Shown: positions 1 to 7,396, numbered from the stretch's first letter. The stretch: DNA of 10,411 nucleotides from an uncultured Acidobacteriota bacterium (GCA_937925645.1 CALAMB010000391.1:1-10411), one strand, 5' to 3'. A program made the numbers and translations. Notes: generated from the letters alone by a model not told the origin.

Positions 1-285
1 GGTGGCGGCGATCACGCGACGTTCGGCGTCGGCCGCGTCGCCGGGGAGTCCGCGCACCACGTCCGCCGCCGGAGCCAGGCTGAGCAGGGCGACCCCGTTG
101 TAGGTCTTCTGGCCGAAAACGGCGCAATGGTAGCCGAGCGGCTCGATCTCGGCGAAAGGGAACAGCTCGTCAACGACCTTGGTCTCCTGTAGGCAGGCGA
201 CGTCGGGCCGTTCCCGACCCAGCCAATCGAGGAACCGGGGCAGCCGGGCCCGGACGGAGTTCACATTCCAGGTGGCGATTTTCAC
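1..285 (-). CDS. xth: Exodeoxyribonuclease III, N-terminal part (runs off left edge)
   Basis: AP endonuclease / 3'-5' exonuclease of the exonuclease-endonuclease-phosphatase fold, which cuts DNA at abasic sites during base excision repair. The 95 residues present start [20 protein letters not shown]. They carry Asn7 in WNVNS and the metal ligand Glu34 in LQETK, both at the same numbers as in E. coli ExoIII. The [12 protein letters not shown] segment (58-69) is also typical of the family. The start codon is GTG at 285, preceded by GGAG (293-296) with a 7-nt gap. The GTG overlaps the stop of the upstream cupin gene as GTGA, so the two are probably translationally coupled. The rest of the protein, including the catalytic Asp and His residues, lies outside the window, so intactness cannot be judged. 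Confidence 0.93.
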   Translation of the reverse strand, partial: MKIATWNVNSVRARLPRFLDWLGRERPDVACLQETKVVDELFPFAEIEPLGYHCAVFGQKTYNGVALLSLAPAADVVRGLPGDAADAERRVIAAT

Positions 286-674
286 GGTGCGTCTCCACGG
301 CGGCATTCGGTCTCGAGATCTTCGTAGCACCCGGGTTGGAATCGAGGTGTGCACACGGCGAGGAACACCAGGTCCGCCCCACCGATGTTGGTGATCCGCT
401 GGCGGCACGCCGGCGGGATGAGCACCACGTCGCCCGGCTTCACGTCCTGCGGCGGCAAGGCGCCCACCTCGACCCGGCCGGCGCCGGCCAGGATGACGTA
501 GCGTTCCGCCGTCCCCGTCAGACGGTGCCAGCGCGTGGCGGCGCCGGGTGCGACGCGCGCCCGGGCGATGGACACGTCCGGATCGTCCGGGCTGTTGGAC
601 AACTCGAGAATGAAACATGCCTCGGGGATGAGCGATTCGCTGTCGGGATCGACGTGACGGATGGCTGCGCGCAT
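282..674 (-). CDS. Cupin-domain protein, small, function unknown
   Basis: A 130-residue single-domain cupin (small beta-barrel). Cupin motif 1 is recognisable as [19 protein letters not shown]. Motif 2 is [16 protein letters not shown], followed by [11 protein letters not shown]. The usual metal ligands are only partly kept: one His (His50) and Glu57 remain, the second His of HxH is Leu, and the motif-2 His is Gln92. It may bind a small molecule without the classical metal site. The frame can be extended to an ATG at 701, but that codon has no Shine-Dalgarno and lies 1 nt from a TATAAT. The ATG at 674 has AGGA with a 7-nt gap, so it is preferred. The stop overlaps the GTG start of ExoIII by 4 nt. 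The ligand or reaction cannot be told from sequence, and the link to DNA repair is only positional. Confidence 0.8.
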   Translation of the reverse strand: MRAAIRHVDPDSESLIPEACFILELSNSPDDPDVSIARARVAPGAATRWHRLTGTAERYVILAGAGRVEVGALPPQDVKPGDVVLIPPACRQRITNIGGADLVFLAVCTPRFQPGCYEDLETECRRGDAP

Positions 675-702
675 CGGATCGTCCTGGAGCCGTTTGCTCA
701 TG

Positions 703-708
703 ATTATA
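703..708 (-). promoter_or_regulatory. -10 box for the cupin-xth operon
   Basis: A perfect TATAAT on the minus strand, reading toward the cupin gene. It would start transcription near 696, which gives about a 20-nt leader before the preferred ATG at 674. That position also argues against the ATG at 701 as the start. No good -35 hexamer sits 16-19 bp upstream; the best is a weak GTCAAA at 727-732. The promoter may therefore need an activator or be modest in strength. Confidence 0.5.
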
Positions 709-775
709 CACCGACAGCCGGCCGAATTTGACCGGCCCCGGTTCGATGCTGTCCCGGACGGATCATGCTTAGCTT

Positions 776-804
776 TTGACGGCCTCCCCGGCTTCGGCTA
801 CACT
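776..804 (+). promoter_or_regulatory. Sigma70-type promoter for the FHA-PrsW gene
   Basis: TTGACG (776-781) and TACACT (799-804) are separated by exactly 17 bp, giving 5/6 and 4/6 matches to the housekeeping consensus. The predicted start near 811 leaves a leader of about 64 nt before the GTG at 875. The TTG of the -35 box happens to open the longest reading frame of the downstream gene, but it would then lie upstream of the transcription start. The promoter is divergent from the cupin-xth -10 box, about 70 bp away. Confidence 0.55.
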
Positions 805-874
805 GGGGCGGGATGGGCCGGTCCGGCATGCGCCAACCGTTGAGCCGAATCCCGGTCGCCACCGCGGAGTCGAT

Positions 875-2383
875 GTGAGATTGCAACTGGTCGTCGAAGG
901 AAGCACCCTGCACGGCCGAGTCCTGCCCCTCGGGGACGGCTGGCTGCTCGCCGGCCGGGCGCCGGAGTGCACCCTGCGCTTCGACGCGGTTCGGGACAAC
1001 ACCGTCTCGGCGCGGCACGCCATCATTCAGCGGGAGATCGGTGGTCACGTCCTTTACGACCAGGACAGCCGCAACGGAACCTTCGTCAACGGAGTTCGGG
1101 TCCGGCGGGTACAGCTCCAGCCGGGCGACGTGGTGGATCTGGGCACGGGCGGTCCCCGCCTGCGGGTGGAGCGCGTCGCGGAAGCGCCGCGGACCGCGGA
1201 TCCCTGCGTGCCGGCAAGTCCGGCGGCCGCGCCGCGGCCGCTGTCGCTCCACGAAAGCATCACCAACCTGGGCCTGTACAATCCGGAAAAGGAAAAACCG
1301 CGCCACGCCACCTGGCTCGGCGCGGCCGCGGCGGTGTGCATCGGCGGCGGGATCGCGCTGCTGGTTCTGGTGGTCCTGCTGCTGAGTCTGGGCGTGGCCG
1401 GCACGATCGTCGGTTCGCTGGTGGCGTTTATCCCGGCGCCGTTTTACCTGGCGCTGTTTCTTTGGCTGGACCGCTACGATCCCGAACCGGCGTGGGTCAT
1501 CACCGCCGCCTTCGCGTGGGGCGCACTGGTGGGCGTGCTCGTTTCATTCATCGTGAACACCTTCTTCGGGGCGGTGGCCACGGCGATGGCCGGCGCCGAG
1601 GCCGGGGACGCCCTGTCGTCTGTATTTACCGCGCCCATCATCGAGGAGGGGATCAAGGGACTGGGCGTGATCCTGATCTGGTTGTTGCTGCGGCGGGAGT
1701 TCGATGACGTCCTCGACGGCGTCATGTACGCGGGGGTGATCGCGCTCGGCTTCGCCACCGTGGAGAACGTGCTGTACTACGGCGGGATGTTTCTGAAGGA
1801 GGGGTGGGGCGGACTGGTCCCGGTGGTGATCATGCGGGGCGTGCTGTCGCCATACTCCCACGCGTTGTTCACCTCCATGACCGGCATCGGTTGCGGCCTG
1901 GCCCGGGAGACTCACAACCGGGCGCTCCGGATCATCCTGCCGCTGGCGGGACTGGCCCTGGCCATGTTCCTGCACGCCCTCTGGAACGCCGTGGCCACGT
2001 TTACCCAGGGCTTTTTCTTCGTGATCTACCTGATCGTCTGGCTCCCCCTGTTCGTCGCGCTTCTGGGGCTGGTGATCGGACTGGTGGTCCGCGAAGGGAA
2101 GATCGTGCGGCGGATGCTGGCCGTGGAGGTGTCCACCGGCCGCCTCACCGAAGCCGAGATGAAGACGGCGGGTTCGTTCTGGAGCCGGCTCGGCTGGCCG
2201 CTGGCCGCGCTGCCCGATTGGGTTCGGTTCACCGCCCGCCGGCGGTTCCTGCGGGCGGCGACGAAGCTGGCCTTCTGCTTCTGGCACGTGGAGCGGGCCG
2301 CGGCCTCGCGCGCCCAGACGATCAGCCTGCCGCTTATCCCGCGCTTCCGGTCCGAGATCAAGGAGTTGCGGGCGCGCGTCTGA
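875..2383 (+). CDS. FHA domain fused to PrsW-family intramembrane protease
   Basis: A 502-residue protein. Residues 1-100 form an FHA (phosphothreonine-binding) domain with the conserved Gly27-Arg28, Ser45/His48 in SARHA, and Asn67-Gly68 in DSRNGTFVNG. A linker follows (about 101-145), rich in Pro and Ala, with an HESITNLGLYNPEKEK segment. Residues 147-405 hold about eight membrane segments of the PrsW glutamic-type protease family. Its motifs are EEGIK (Glu257, Glu258, Lys261), FATVEN (293-298), SPYSHALF with His329 and HALWN (His367). A basic cytoplasmic tail of about 95 residues ends the protein. In Bacillus, PrsW cleaves the anti-sigma factor RsiW, so here an FHA-read phosphosignal could gate cleavage of an unknown membrane target; this is inference. 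The GTG start at 875 has GGAG (866-869) with a 5-nt gap, and homology begins there. A TTG-initiated extension to 776 would cover the promoter. Confidence 0.88.
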   Translation: MRLQLVVEGSTLHGRVLPLGDGWLLAGRAPECTLRFDAVRDNTVSARHAIIQREIGGHVLYDQDSRNGTFVNGVRVRRVQLQPGDVVDLGTGGPRLRVERVAEAPRTADPCVPASPAAAPRPLSLHESITNLGLYNPEKEKPRHATWLGAAAAVCIGGGIALLVLVVLLLSLGVAGTIVGSLVAFIPAPFYLALFLWLDRYDPEPAWVITAAFAWGALVGVLVSFIVNTFFGAVATAMAGAEAGDALSSVFTAPIIEEGIKGLGVILIWLLLRREFDDVLDGVMYAGVIALGFATVENVLYYGGMFLKEGWGGLVPVVIMRGVLSPYSHALFTSMTGIGCGLARETHNRALRIILPLAGLALAMFLHALWNAVATFTQGFFFVIYLIVWLPLFVALLGLVIGLVVREGKIVRRMLAVEVSTGRLTEAEMKTAGSFWSRLGWPLAALPDWVRFTARRRFLRAATKLAFCFWHVERAAASRAQTISLPLIPRFRSEIKELRARV

Positions 2384-2408
2384 GGCCGGCCGCCGGCGGT
2401 CCGGTTCT

Positions 2409-2438
2409 TTGGCGCGCTGTCCGGAGTTGTGTTACCAT
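2409..2438 (+). promoter_or_regulatory. Possible promoter for yihY-queA
   Basis: TTGGCG (2409-2414) and TACCAT (2433-2438) are 18 bp apart in the 81-nt gap after the FHA-PrsW stop. Each hexamer matches the sigma70 consensus at 4 of 6 bases. The predicted start near 2445 leaves a leader of about 20 nt that contains the GGGAG ribosome site at 2453-2457. Read-through from the upstream gene is also possible because no convincing terminator lies between them. Confidence 0.35.
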
Positions 2439-2464
2439 AGCCGAGTTGTCCCGGGAGCCGAAGC

Positions 2465-3349
2465 ATGTTGAGACGGTTGTTCTTCCCCCGCAGTGAATCC
2501 GGCTTCTTCACCCTGGTGAAGTTGTCCCTCCGGAGTTTTTTCGCCACCGGCGGTCCCACCACCTCCGCGGCCATTTCCTACTTTACCTTGATCTCGCTGT
2601 TCCCGGCGTTCCTGCTGGTCGTGGCCGTGGGCGACATGCTCGTCCGGACCCACGAGCGCAGCCGGGAAGTGGTCCAGCAGGCGGTGGCTATCTTTCCGGC
2701 GACAACCCGCCACTTCATTCTCGACAATCTGGACACGATGATCGCCCCGCCCTCGTGGGAGTCCATCATCACGTACGCGTCCATCTTTCTGTGGGCGGGC
2801 ATGTGGTCGTTCCATTTGCTGGAGGAGGCCCTGGACAAGGCGTGGAACGTGGAGGCGCGCCGGTCATTCTGGACGCGCAAACTGACCAACCTGTGGATCA
2901 TCCTGGTCAGCTCCATGCTGTTCCTCGGATCGACGACCATCATGGCCACCATCCGCTTCCTGCGGCCCCGCATCGTGGGCGAGGGCTGGTCGGTGGGCGA
3001 GCTGTCGTTCCAGATCCTGCTCGGGCTCAGCGCCTACCTGCTCATGGCCCTGATGGTCACCCTGATTTATAAGATCCTGCCCAACACCCCTGTCTGTTTC
3101 ACCGAAGCGCTGTCGGGCGGCCTGATCACCACCCTGATCTGGCAGCTGGCCAACACCGTGTTTGTCTGGACGGTGCCCCTGTTTCACTACGAGGTGGTCT
3201 ACGGATCAATTTGGGCGATCGTGGTGATCGTCGTGTGGGTGTACGTGTCCTGCTGGATCATCCTGCTCGGGGCGCACATGACCTATCACATCCACCGCTT
3301 CGCCGGATCCCCGGACGACCTGCCGCCGGGATCGTCCCCGGCCGCCTGA
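2465..3349 (+). CDS. YihY/BrkB (UPF0761) family inner-membrane protein
   Basis: A 294-residue polytopic membrane protein of the YihY/virulence factor BrkB family. The family is widespread, but its molecular function is not established; old assignments as ribonuclease BN are regarded as wrong. Six hydrophobic segments are visible at about 36-58, 98-117, 143-162, 180-203, 214-236 and 247-270. Family hallmarks are AAISYFTLISLFP near the N-terminus, IYKILPNTPV (201-210) and YGSIWAIVVIVVWVY (246-260). The length is typical, with a short hydrophilic C-terminal tail rich in Pro and Ser. The ATG has GGGAG at 2453-2457 with a 7-nt gap. It lies 81 nt after the FHA-PrsW gene and 30 nt before queA, so it is probably cotranscribed with queA. 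A membrane protein beside an intramembrane protease is suggestive, but nothing marks it as the substrate. Confidence 0.9.
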   Translation: MLRRLFFPRSESGFFTLVKLSLRSFFATGGPTTSAAISYFTLISLFPAFLLVVAVGDMLVRTHERSREVVQQAVAIFPATTRHFILDNLDTMIAPPSWESIITYASIFLWAGMWSFHLLEEALDKAWNVEARRSFWTRKLTNLWIILVSSMLFLGSTTIMATIRFLRPRIVGEGWSVGELSFQILLGLSAYLLMALMVTLIYKILPNTPVCFTEALSGGLITTLIWQLANTVFVWTVPLFHYEVVYGSIWAIVVIVVWVYVSCWIILLGAHMTYHIHRFAGSPDDLPPGSSPAA

Positions 3350-3379
3350 ACCGCCGCGTCCGATTCACCCGAAGACGCC

Positions 3380-4423
3380 ATGTTGAGACTGTCCGATTTC
3401 CAATACGAATTGCCTCCGGACCGGATCGCCCAGCAGCCGGCGGACCGGCGCGAGGAGGCCCGGATGATGATCGTCGACCGGGCGGCGACCGGCATCCGCC
3501 ACGGCCGGTTCGCCGACTTGCCGGCTGAATTGCGATCGGACGACCTGCTGGTGCTCAACGACACCCGGGTGATCCCCGCCCGTCTGTTCGGCGTCAAGGC
3601 GGGCGGTGGCGCGGCGGTGGAGCTCCTGTTGTTGCGCCGGCTCGACGGCGGAACCTGGAAGGCGATGGTCCGCCCCGGCCGCCGGCTGCGGGACGGCGCG
3701 GAAATCCGCCTGCCGGGCGGCGCCCGGGCGCGCGTCACCGGCGCCTTCGACGACGGCACCCGCGCTGTGGCGCTGGATACGCCAAAACCGCTGGACGACT
3801 ATCTGGACAGCCACGGCGCCACGCCGCTCCCGCCCTACATCGAGCGCGCCGGCAGGCAGGATGAAGCCTTCCACCGCCGCCGCTACCAGACGGTTTACGC
3901 CCGGGATCCGGGATCGGTGGCGGCACCCACCGCCGGCCTCCACTTCACGCCCGAGGTGCTGGACCGCTTGTCGCGGCAGGGGGTCGAGACCGTCTGCCTG
4001 ACGCTCCACGTGGGGTTGGGGACCTTCAAGCCGGTTCAGGTCGAGGACATCACCCGGCATCAGATGGATCCGGAGGCCTACACGCTGTCCCGGGACGCCG
4101 CCGCCCGGATTCAGGCGGCGCGCGAGACGGGGCGGCGAGTGGTGGCGGTGGGGACCACGGTGACGCGGACGCTGGAGCACCTGGCCCGCAGCCAAGACGG
4201 CCGGATCGGGGCCGGCAGCGGCTGGACCAGTCTGTTCATCGTTCCCGGCCACGAGTTCCGGGTCGTCGGCGCCCTGCTGACCAACTTCCACCTGCCGGGG
4301 TCCACCCTGCTGATGCTGGTGGCGGCACTCGCGGGACGGGAGTTCATCCTGTCGTGTTACCGCGAGGCGGTGGACGCCGGATACCGCTTTTACAGCTACG
4401 GCGACTGCATGCTCATCGTATGA
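3380..4423 (+). CDS. queA: S-adenosylmethionine:tRNA ribosyltransferase-isomerase
   Basis: QueA transfers and isomerises the ribosyl moiety of S-adenosylmethionine onto 7-aminomethyl-7-deazaguanine at the tRNA wobble position, giving epoxyqueuosine, the next-to-last step to queuosine. At 347 residues it is the usual length and appears intact. Family motifs in order are LVLNDTRVIPARLFG (57-71), LPPYIER (150-156), RYQTVYAR (168-175), GSVAAPTAGLHFT (178-190), HVGLGTFKPV (210-219), TNFHLPGSTLLMLVAALAG (301-319) and YRFYSYGDCML (335-345). The ATG has only a weak ribosome site (GAAG, 3371-3374), which fits translation as the second gene after the YihY gene 30 nt upstream. Other queuosine genes (tgt, queG) are not in the window. 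The gene converges on the protease gene with only 23 nt between the stops. Confidence 0.97.
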   Translation: MLRLSDFQYELPPDRIAQQPADRREEARMMIVDRAATGIRHGRFADLPAELRSDDLLVLNDTRVIPARLFGVKAGGGAAVELLLLRRLDGGTWKAMVRPGRRLRDGAEIRLPGGARARVTGAFDDGTRAVALDTPKPLDDYLDSHGATPLPPYIERAGRQDEAFHRRRYQTVYARDPGSVAAPTAGLHFTPEVLDRLSRQGVETVCLTLHVGLGTFKPVQVEDITRHQMDPEAYTLSRDAAARIQAARETGRRVVAVGTTVTRTLEHLARSQDGRIGAGSGWTSLFIVPGHEFRVVGALLTNFHLPGSTLLMLVAALAGREFILSCYREAVDAGYRFYSYGDCMLIV

Positions 4424-4446
4424 TCCGGAGGGCGCCGGGCCGCCGG

Positions 4447-7233
4447 TCAGTCGATGCCGAGGTACGCGCTCATCCGGGTCCAGTCGTTGGCGATGAACAT
4501 CAAATCGCCCACGATAGGCTGGCCGGCTTGCACCAGCAGCCAGGCGATGGACGCCGCCCCGGGGTCGGCCGGATCGATGTATCCGGAGAATTTCCCCCGG
4601 GCGGGGATCACGTCGCTGTACGAGCCCAGATACGAACCGGACGACGCAAAGTAGTGGATGGTGAACGCGGTCTGGGTGTCCGCCGTGTTGACCAGGCCGA
4701 TCAGGTCGATATCCCAGGCGGCGCCGATCTTGACCACGGGAAAAACCAGCTCGGTGGCGCCGGCGTACACGCCCGGCAGGCCGTCGAAGAGGTAGTCCAG
4801 CGGATTGCCCGTGGCGTACATTGACAATTCAAAACCCATCAGCGGCCGGGTGGAACTGATTTTCATGTACGCGGCGTTGGGGTTGGCCTCCGCCAGGTCG
4901 CAGGTTACCCAGATCTCGCGCGTGATCTGCTGCAGCGGAGCGATCGGCGTGGGCCAGTAGCGCTGGGCCAGGCGGTTGCCCGCAAAGTCGAACAACTCGA
5001 TGTACGCGTTCACCGAACTGTTGGACAAGTTGGAAAACGTGGTGCCGGTGTAGAAATCCCCCGGGTATGGAATGCTGTTGTAGTACACGGCGTACGGATT
5101 GGCCAGGGACTGGTCGTCCGCCGGAGGCGGCAACGCCTTGTCGCCGATGTAGACCGCCGGCATGCCGGCCAGCCCGAGGTCGAAGAACGACCCGAAGAGT
5201 TCAAACCCCACCAGCGGCTGGGTGGCCATGACTTTGATGAACCGGATGGTGGACGGCGTGATCCCGCTGAAAATGCTTGCCATGAGCCGGACGTACTTGG
5301 CGGAGACATCGATGAACTGGGTCTGGCGCGACAGGAAATTGCCGTTTTCGTCGTAGGCGTCGAGCCACACCGTCGCGGTGGTGTCGCCCACGTTGATCAG
5401 GGTGATGCCGGTGTAGTAGATGTCGTTCTGGACGACAAACGGGAAGATCAGCTCATCCGAGCCGGCGGCGAACATGGGCACGGTGACGTAGGAGGCGCCG
5501 TCCCGGGTTCCGAATTCCAGGGTGCCCGCCAGCTGCGATTCATGGTTGATCCGCACCCACAACCCCTGGGCCAGCGCCTGCGGGCTGAATATCTCCGCGA
5601 CGTCACAGGTGAACAGCGCGTCGGGGGCCAGATCGTTTAGGGTCCAGGTTTCCACCAGCGCGCCCGATTCGTTGAACGCCACGAAATCGACGTCGGTGGT
5701 GACCAAACCGGTGTTGACCACCGTCAGCCGGGTCCACCAGGTGGCATCGCTGGCCACGTGGCCGGCAATCAGCGACGCCTCGTCGGGAGGCGGGGTGTCA
5801 TTCGGCGTGGTGAACGCCTTGATGCAGACGTTGGTGTTCGGCCGGGTGTCGGTGATGTCCCACCACGTCGTGCCGGTGGTGCTGGTGAAGCTCTCGCCGG
5901 CGTTGGCGGTGGCGGCGCTGGAATAGCCGGCGGCGGGCGATTCGATGGCCAGCGGGAAGGTGTAACCGGGCGTGGTGATGCGGACCACCACCGAGAACTT
6001 CGAGCCGGATGTCAATGAAATCAATGACGGGAGCGCCAGGGTGAAGTAGCCGGGATTGGCCATCGTCCCCTGCAGGTGTGCCGCCTCGGTGCCGCTGGTG
6101 GGCGTGGCGCCGACGTCCGTGTACACGTAGACGTCGTAGGTGGTCCCGGCGCTGAGGGCGTAGAACGACACGGCGGCCAGCTTCTCGGACGCGGTGGCGG
6201 TGAAGATGTTGGCCGCCCACCCGCTGGTGGACCCGTAGCCCAGCATCTGGGTGGCGCCGAGGGGGTCGTACTGGTAGCAGCCGGTGTAGTTGGTCACGGC
6301 GTCGATGCCGGTGTACACGCAGAGACTGGTGCCGACGTTGGCGTCGTAGTAGGAAATGTGGAAGTAACCGTTGTCGCCGAACGCCGTGCCCCAGCTGTTG
6401 CGGATGATGAAGGCGCCGTCCCCCGGCGGCACGGTGGCGAAGTTGTTGCGGCTGTAACTGTCGTTCCAGCCCACGATGGTCACCGCGTGGTTGGAGACCG
6501 CCTTGTCCGAAGAGTAATAGGCGTTAGTGGCGGGGTTGAAGGCGGCGTCGCTCCAGTACATGGAGGTGTACACGCCCCCGATGTCCATGACCGCCTGCTT
6601 GATGTTGGCGTTATCCAGCGGACCGCTCCGGTCGGGTATCAGGATGGCGTCCTGGATGTGCTTGCGCGGGAGCAGGCCGGGCGGCGAATAAGACGAGTAC
6701 GGGTTGTACGGGTCGTCGGCTTCGGCGATGGGTCCGCTCCAGCGGACGAGGTAGGCCAGCGCCATGAGATGGTTGCCCCCACCGAGGCAGCCGTCGGGAT
6801 CGAAGCCGGCGGTGTTCTTGATATTGTTTTCGGAAAAATCCCAGGTCTCGCCCGGCAGCAGCGCGGACTCGATGCAGGCCAAGGTGGAGAACGCCCAGCA
6901 AGTGCCGCACGGGTTCTGGTTCCGGATGGGGGTGAGCCGGCCCTGGGTCCGCAGGTCGTAACTGGCCGGCGGTGCCATCTTGGCACGGTCCTGGAAGATC
7001 TGCTGCCCCGTCAGGTGCGACAAGTCGATGGGCAGGGGGATCAGCCCCAGGGGCCAGCCGTCCCGGCTGACCGATTGCGGCGGGTCGGCTTGCTGGAAGG
7101 CGATGAAATCGGCCGGCAAAGGCGCGAGCTGGTGTCTGGCGGGCGGCTCGAGGTCGCCGGCCGGGATCATGCCGGCCAGAAACGCCGTGATGAACGCGAC
7201 AGCCCACAGGACGCGAATTCGATGTATGGTCAT
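4447..7233 (-). CDS. Exported papain-family (C1A) cysteine protease with lectin-like domain and four C-terminal repeats
   Basis: A 928-residue secreted protein. Residues 1-25 form a Sec signal peptide (Arg5, Arg7, hydrophobic core 9-22). A pro-region to about 87 precedes the C1A domain (about 88-310). The catalytic set is complete: oxyanion Gln106, Cys112 in CGTCWAFS, His249 in SNHAV and Asn279 in IRNSWGTAFGDNGYF. Cys109 and Cys149 should form the papain-type disulfide. Residues about 318-475 (YQYDPLGATQMLGYGS onward) resemble the lectin-like domain found behind bacterial C1 proteases. After a Pro-rich linker come four divergent beta-rich repeats, at about 485-590, 594-702, 709-826 and 827-928. 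They share cores such as TxLTVVNTG, a D/E-N-G turn and QPLVGFELF. No LPXTG, PEP-CTERM or type IX sorting tail is seen, so the anchoring is unknown. The ATG has a GGGGGG ribosome site with a 6-nt gap. The protein substrate is unknown. Confidence 0.9.
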   Translation of the reverse strand: MTIHRIRVLWAVAFITAFLAGMIPAGDLEPPARHQLAPLPADFIAFQQADPPQSVSRDGWPLGLIPLPIDLSHLTGQQIFQDRAKMAPPASYDLRTQGRLTPIRNQNPCGTCWAFSTLACIESALLPGETWDFSENNIKNTAGFDPDGCLGGGNHLMALAYLVRWSGPIAEADDPYNPYSSYSPPGLLPRKHIQDAILIPDRSGPLDNANIKQAVMDIGGVYTSMYWSDAAFNPATNAYYSSDKAVSNHAVTIVGWNDSYSRNNFATVPPGDGAFIIRNSWGTAFGDNGYFHISYYDANVGTSLCVYTGIDAVTNYTGCYQYDPLGATQMLGYGSTSGWAANIFTATASEKLAAVSFYALSAGTTYDVYVYTDVGATPTSGTEAAHLQGTMANPGYFTLALPSLISLTSGSKFSVVVRITTPGYTFPLAIESPAAGYSSAATANAGESFTSTTGTTWWDITDTRPNTNVCIKAFTTPNDTPPPDEASLIAGHVASDATWWTRLTVVNTGLVTTDVDFVAFNESGALVETWTLNDLAPDALFTCDVAEIFSPQALAQGLWVRINHESQLAGTLEFGTRDGASYVTVPMFAAGSDELIFPFVVQNDIYYTGITLINVGDTTATVWLDAYDENGNFLSRQTQFIDVSAKYVRLMASIFSGITPSTIRFIKVMATQPLVGFELFGSFFDLGLAGMPAVYIGDKALPPPADDQSLANPYAVYYNSIPYPGDFYTGTTFSNLSNSSVNAYIELFDFAGNRLAQRYWPTPIAPLQQITREIWVTCDLAEANPNAAYMKISSTRPLMGFELSMYATGNPLDYLFDGLPGVYAGATELVFPVVKIGAAWDIDLIGLVNTADTQTAFTIHYFASSGSYLGSYSDVIPARGKFSGYIDPADPGAASIAWLLVQAGQPIVGDLMFIANDWTRMSAYLGID

Positions 7234-7275
7234 GGGACACCCCCCGTTGTCGAATCATTGGCGGATTACAACAGG

Positions 7276-7305
7276 ATTGTACCAAAAAAAGCGGTGGCCG
7301 GACAA
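7276..7305 (-). promoter_or_regulatory. Promoter of the secreted protease gene
   Basis: On the minus strand TTGTCC (7300-7305) and TACAAT (7276-7281) are 18 bp apart, and a run of seven T lies within the spacer. The -10 box matches 5 of 6 consensus bases. The predicted start near 7269 leaves a leader of about 36 nt carrying the G-rich ribosome site just before the ATG at 7233. The promoter is divergent from that of the small membrane protein gene. Confidence 0.55.
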
Positions 7306-7367
7306 TCAGCGTGATTCCGGCGGCGGACTCCCGTCACGGGGCATGTTCGGGCGGTGCGCCGATGCGC

Positions 7368-7396
7368 TTGCCTGGGGTCCGGCCGGGGAGTAGAAT
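7368..7396 (+). promoter_or_regulatory. Promoter of the small membrane protein gene
   Basis: TTGCCT (7368-7373) and TAGAAT (7391-7396) are exactly 17 bp apart, with 4/6 and 5/6 consensus matches. The predicted start near 7403 gives a leader of about 97 nt, which holds a GCCGGC-GTCC-GCCGGC hairpin (7443-7458). A competing reading treats GGGGAG (7385-7390) as a ribosome site for the ATG at 7395. The two interpretations exclude each other. Confidence 0.4.

Noticed and set aside
717..737. Inverted repeat GCCGG-N10-CCGGC between the divergent cupin and FHA-PrsW promoters, as a possible operator.
   Set aside because: The arms are 5 bp of pure G/C in a G+C-rich background where GCCGG/CCGGC occurs many times in the window. 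Without conservation it cannot be separated from chance.
2384..2410. GC-rich palindromic stretch followed by TTCTTT after the FHA-PrsW stop, as an intrinsic terminator.
   Set aside because: The palindrome is essentially loopless or has a mismatch, and the T-tract is short and interrupted. It also overlaps the candidate -35 box of the next gene.
3365..4291. A 308-residue open frame on the minus strand opposite queA.
   Set aside because: It is a shadow frame. All QueA motifs are in order on the plus strand, and the minus-strand product shows no family features.
4424..4446. Possible bidirectional terminator between the convergent queA and protease stops.
   Set aside because: Only 23 nt separate the stops. 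They contain GC-rich bases but no clear stem-loop with a T-tract on either strand.
6076..7314. A 412-residue open frame on the plus strand opposite the protease.
   Set aside because: It is an antisense shadow made possible by high G+C. Its product is a low-complexity run of Gly, Val and Arg, while the minus-strand frame has a full catalytic site.
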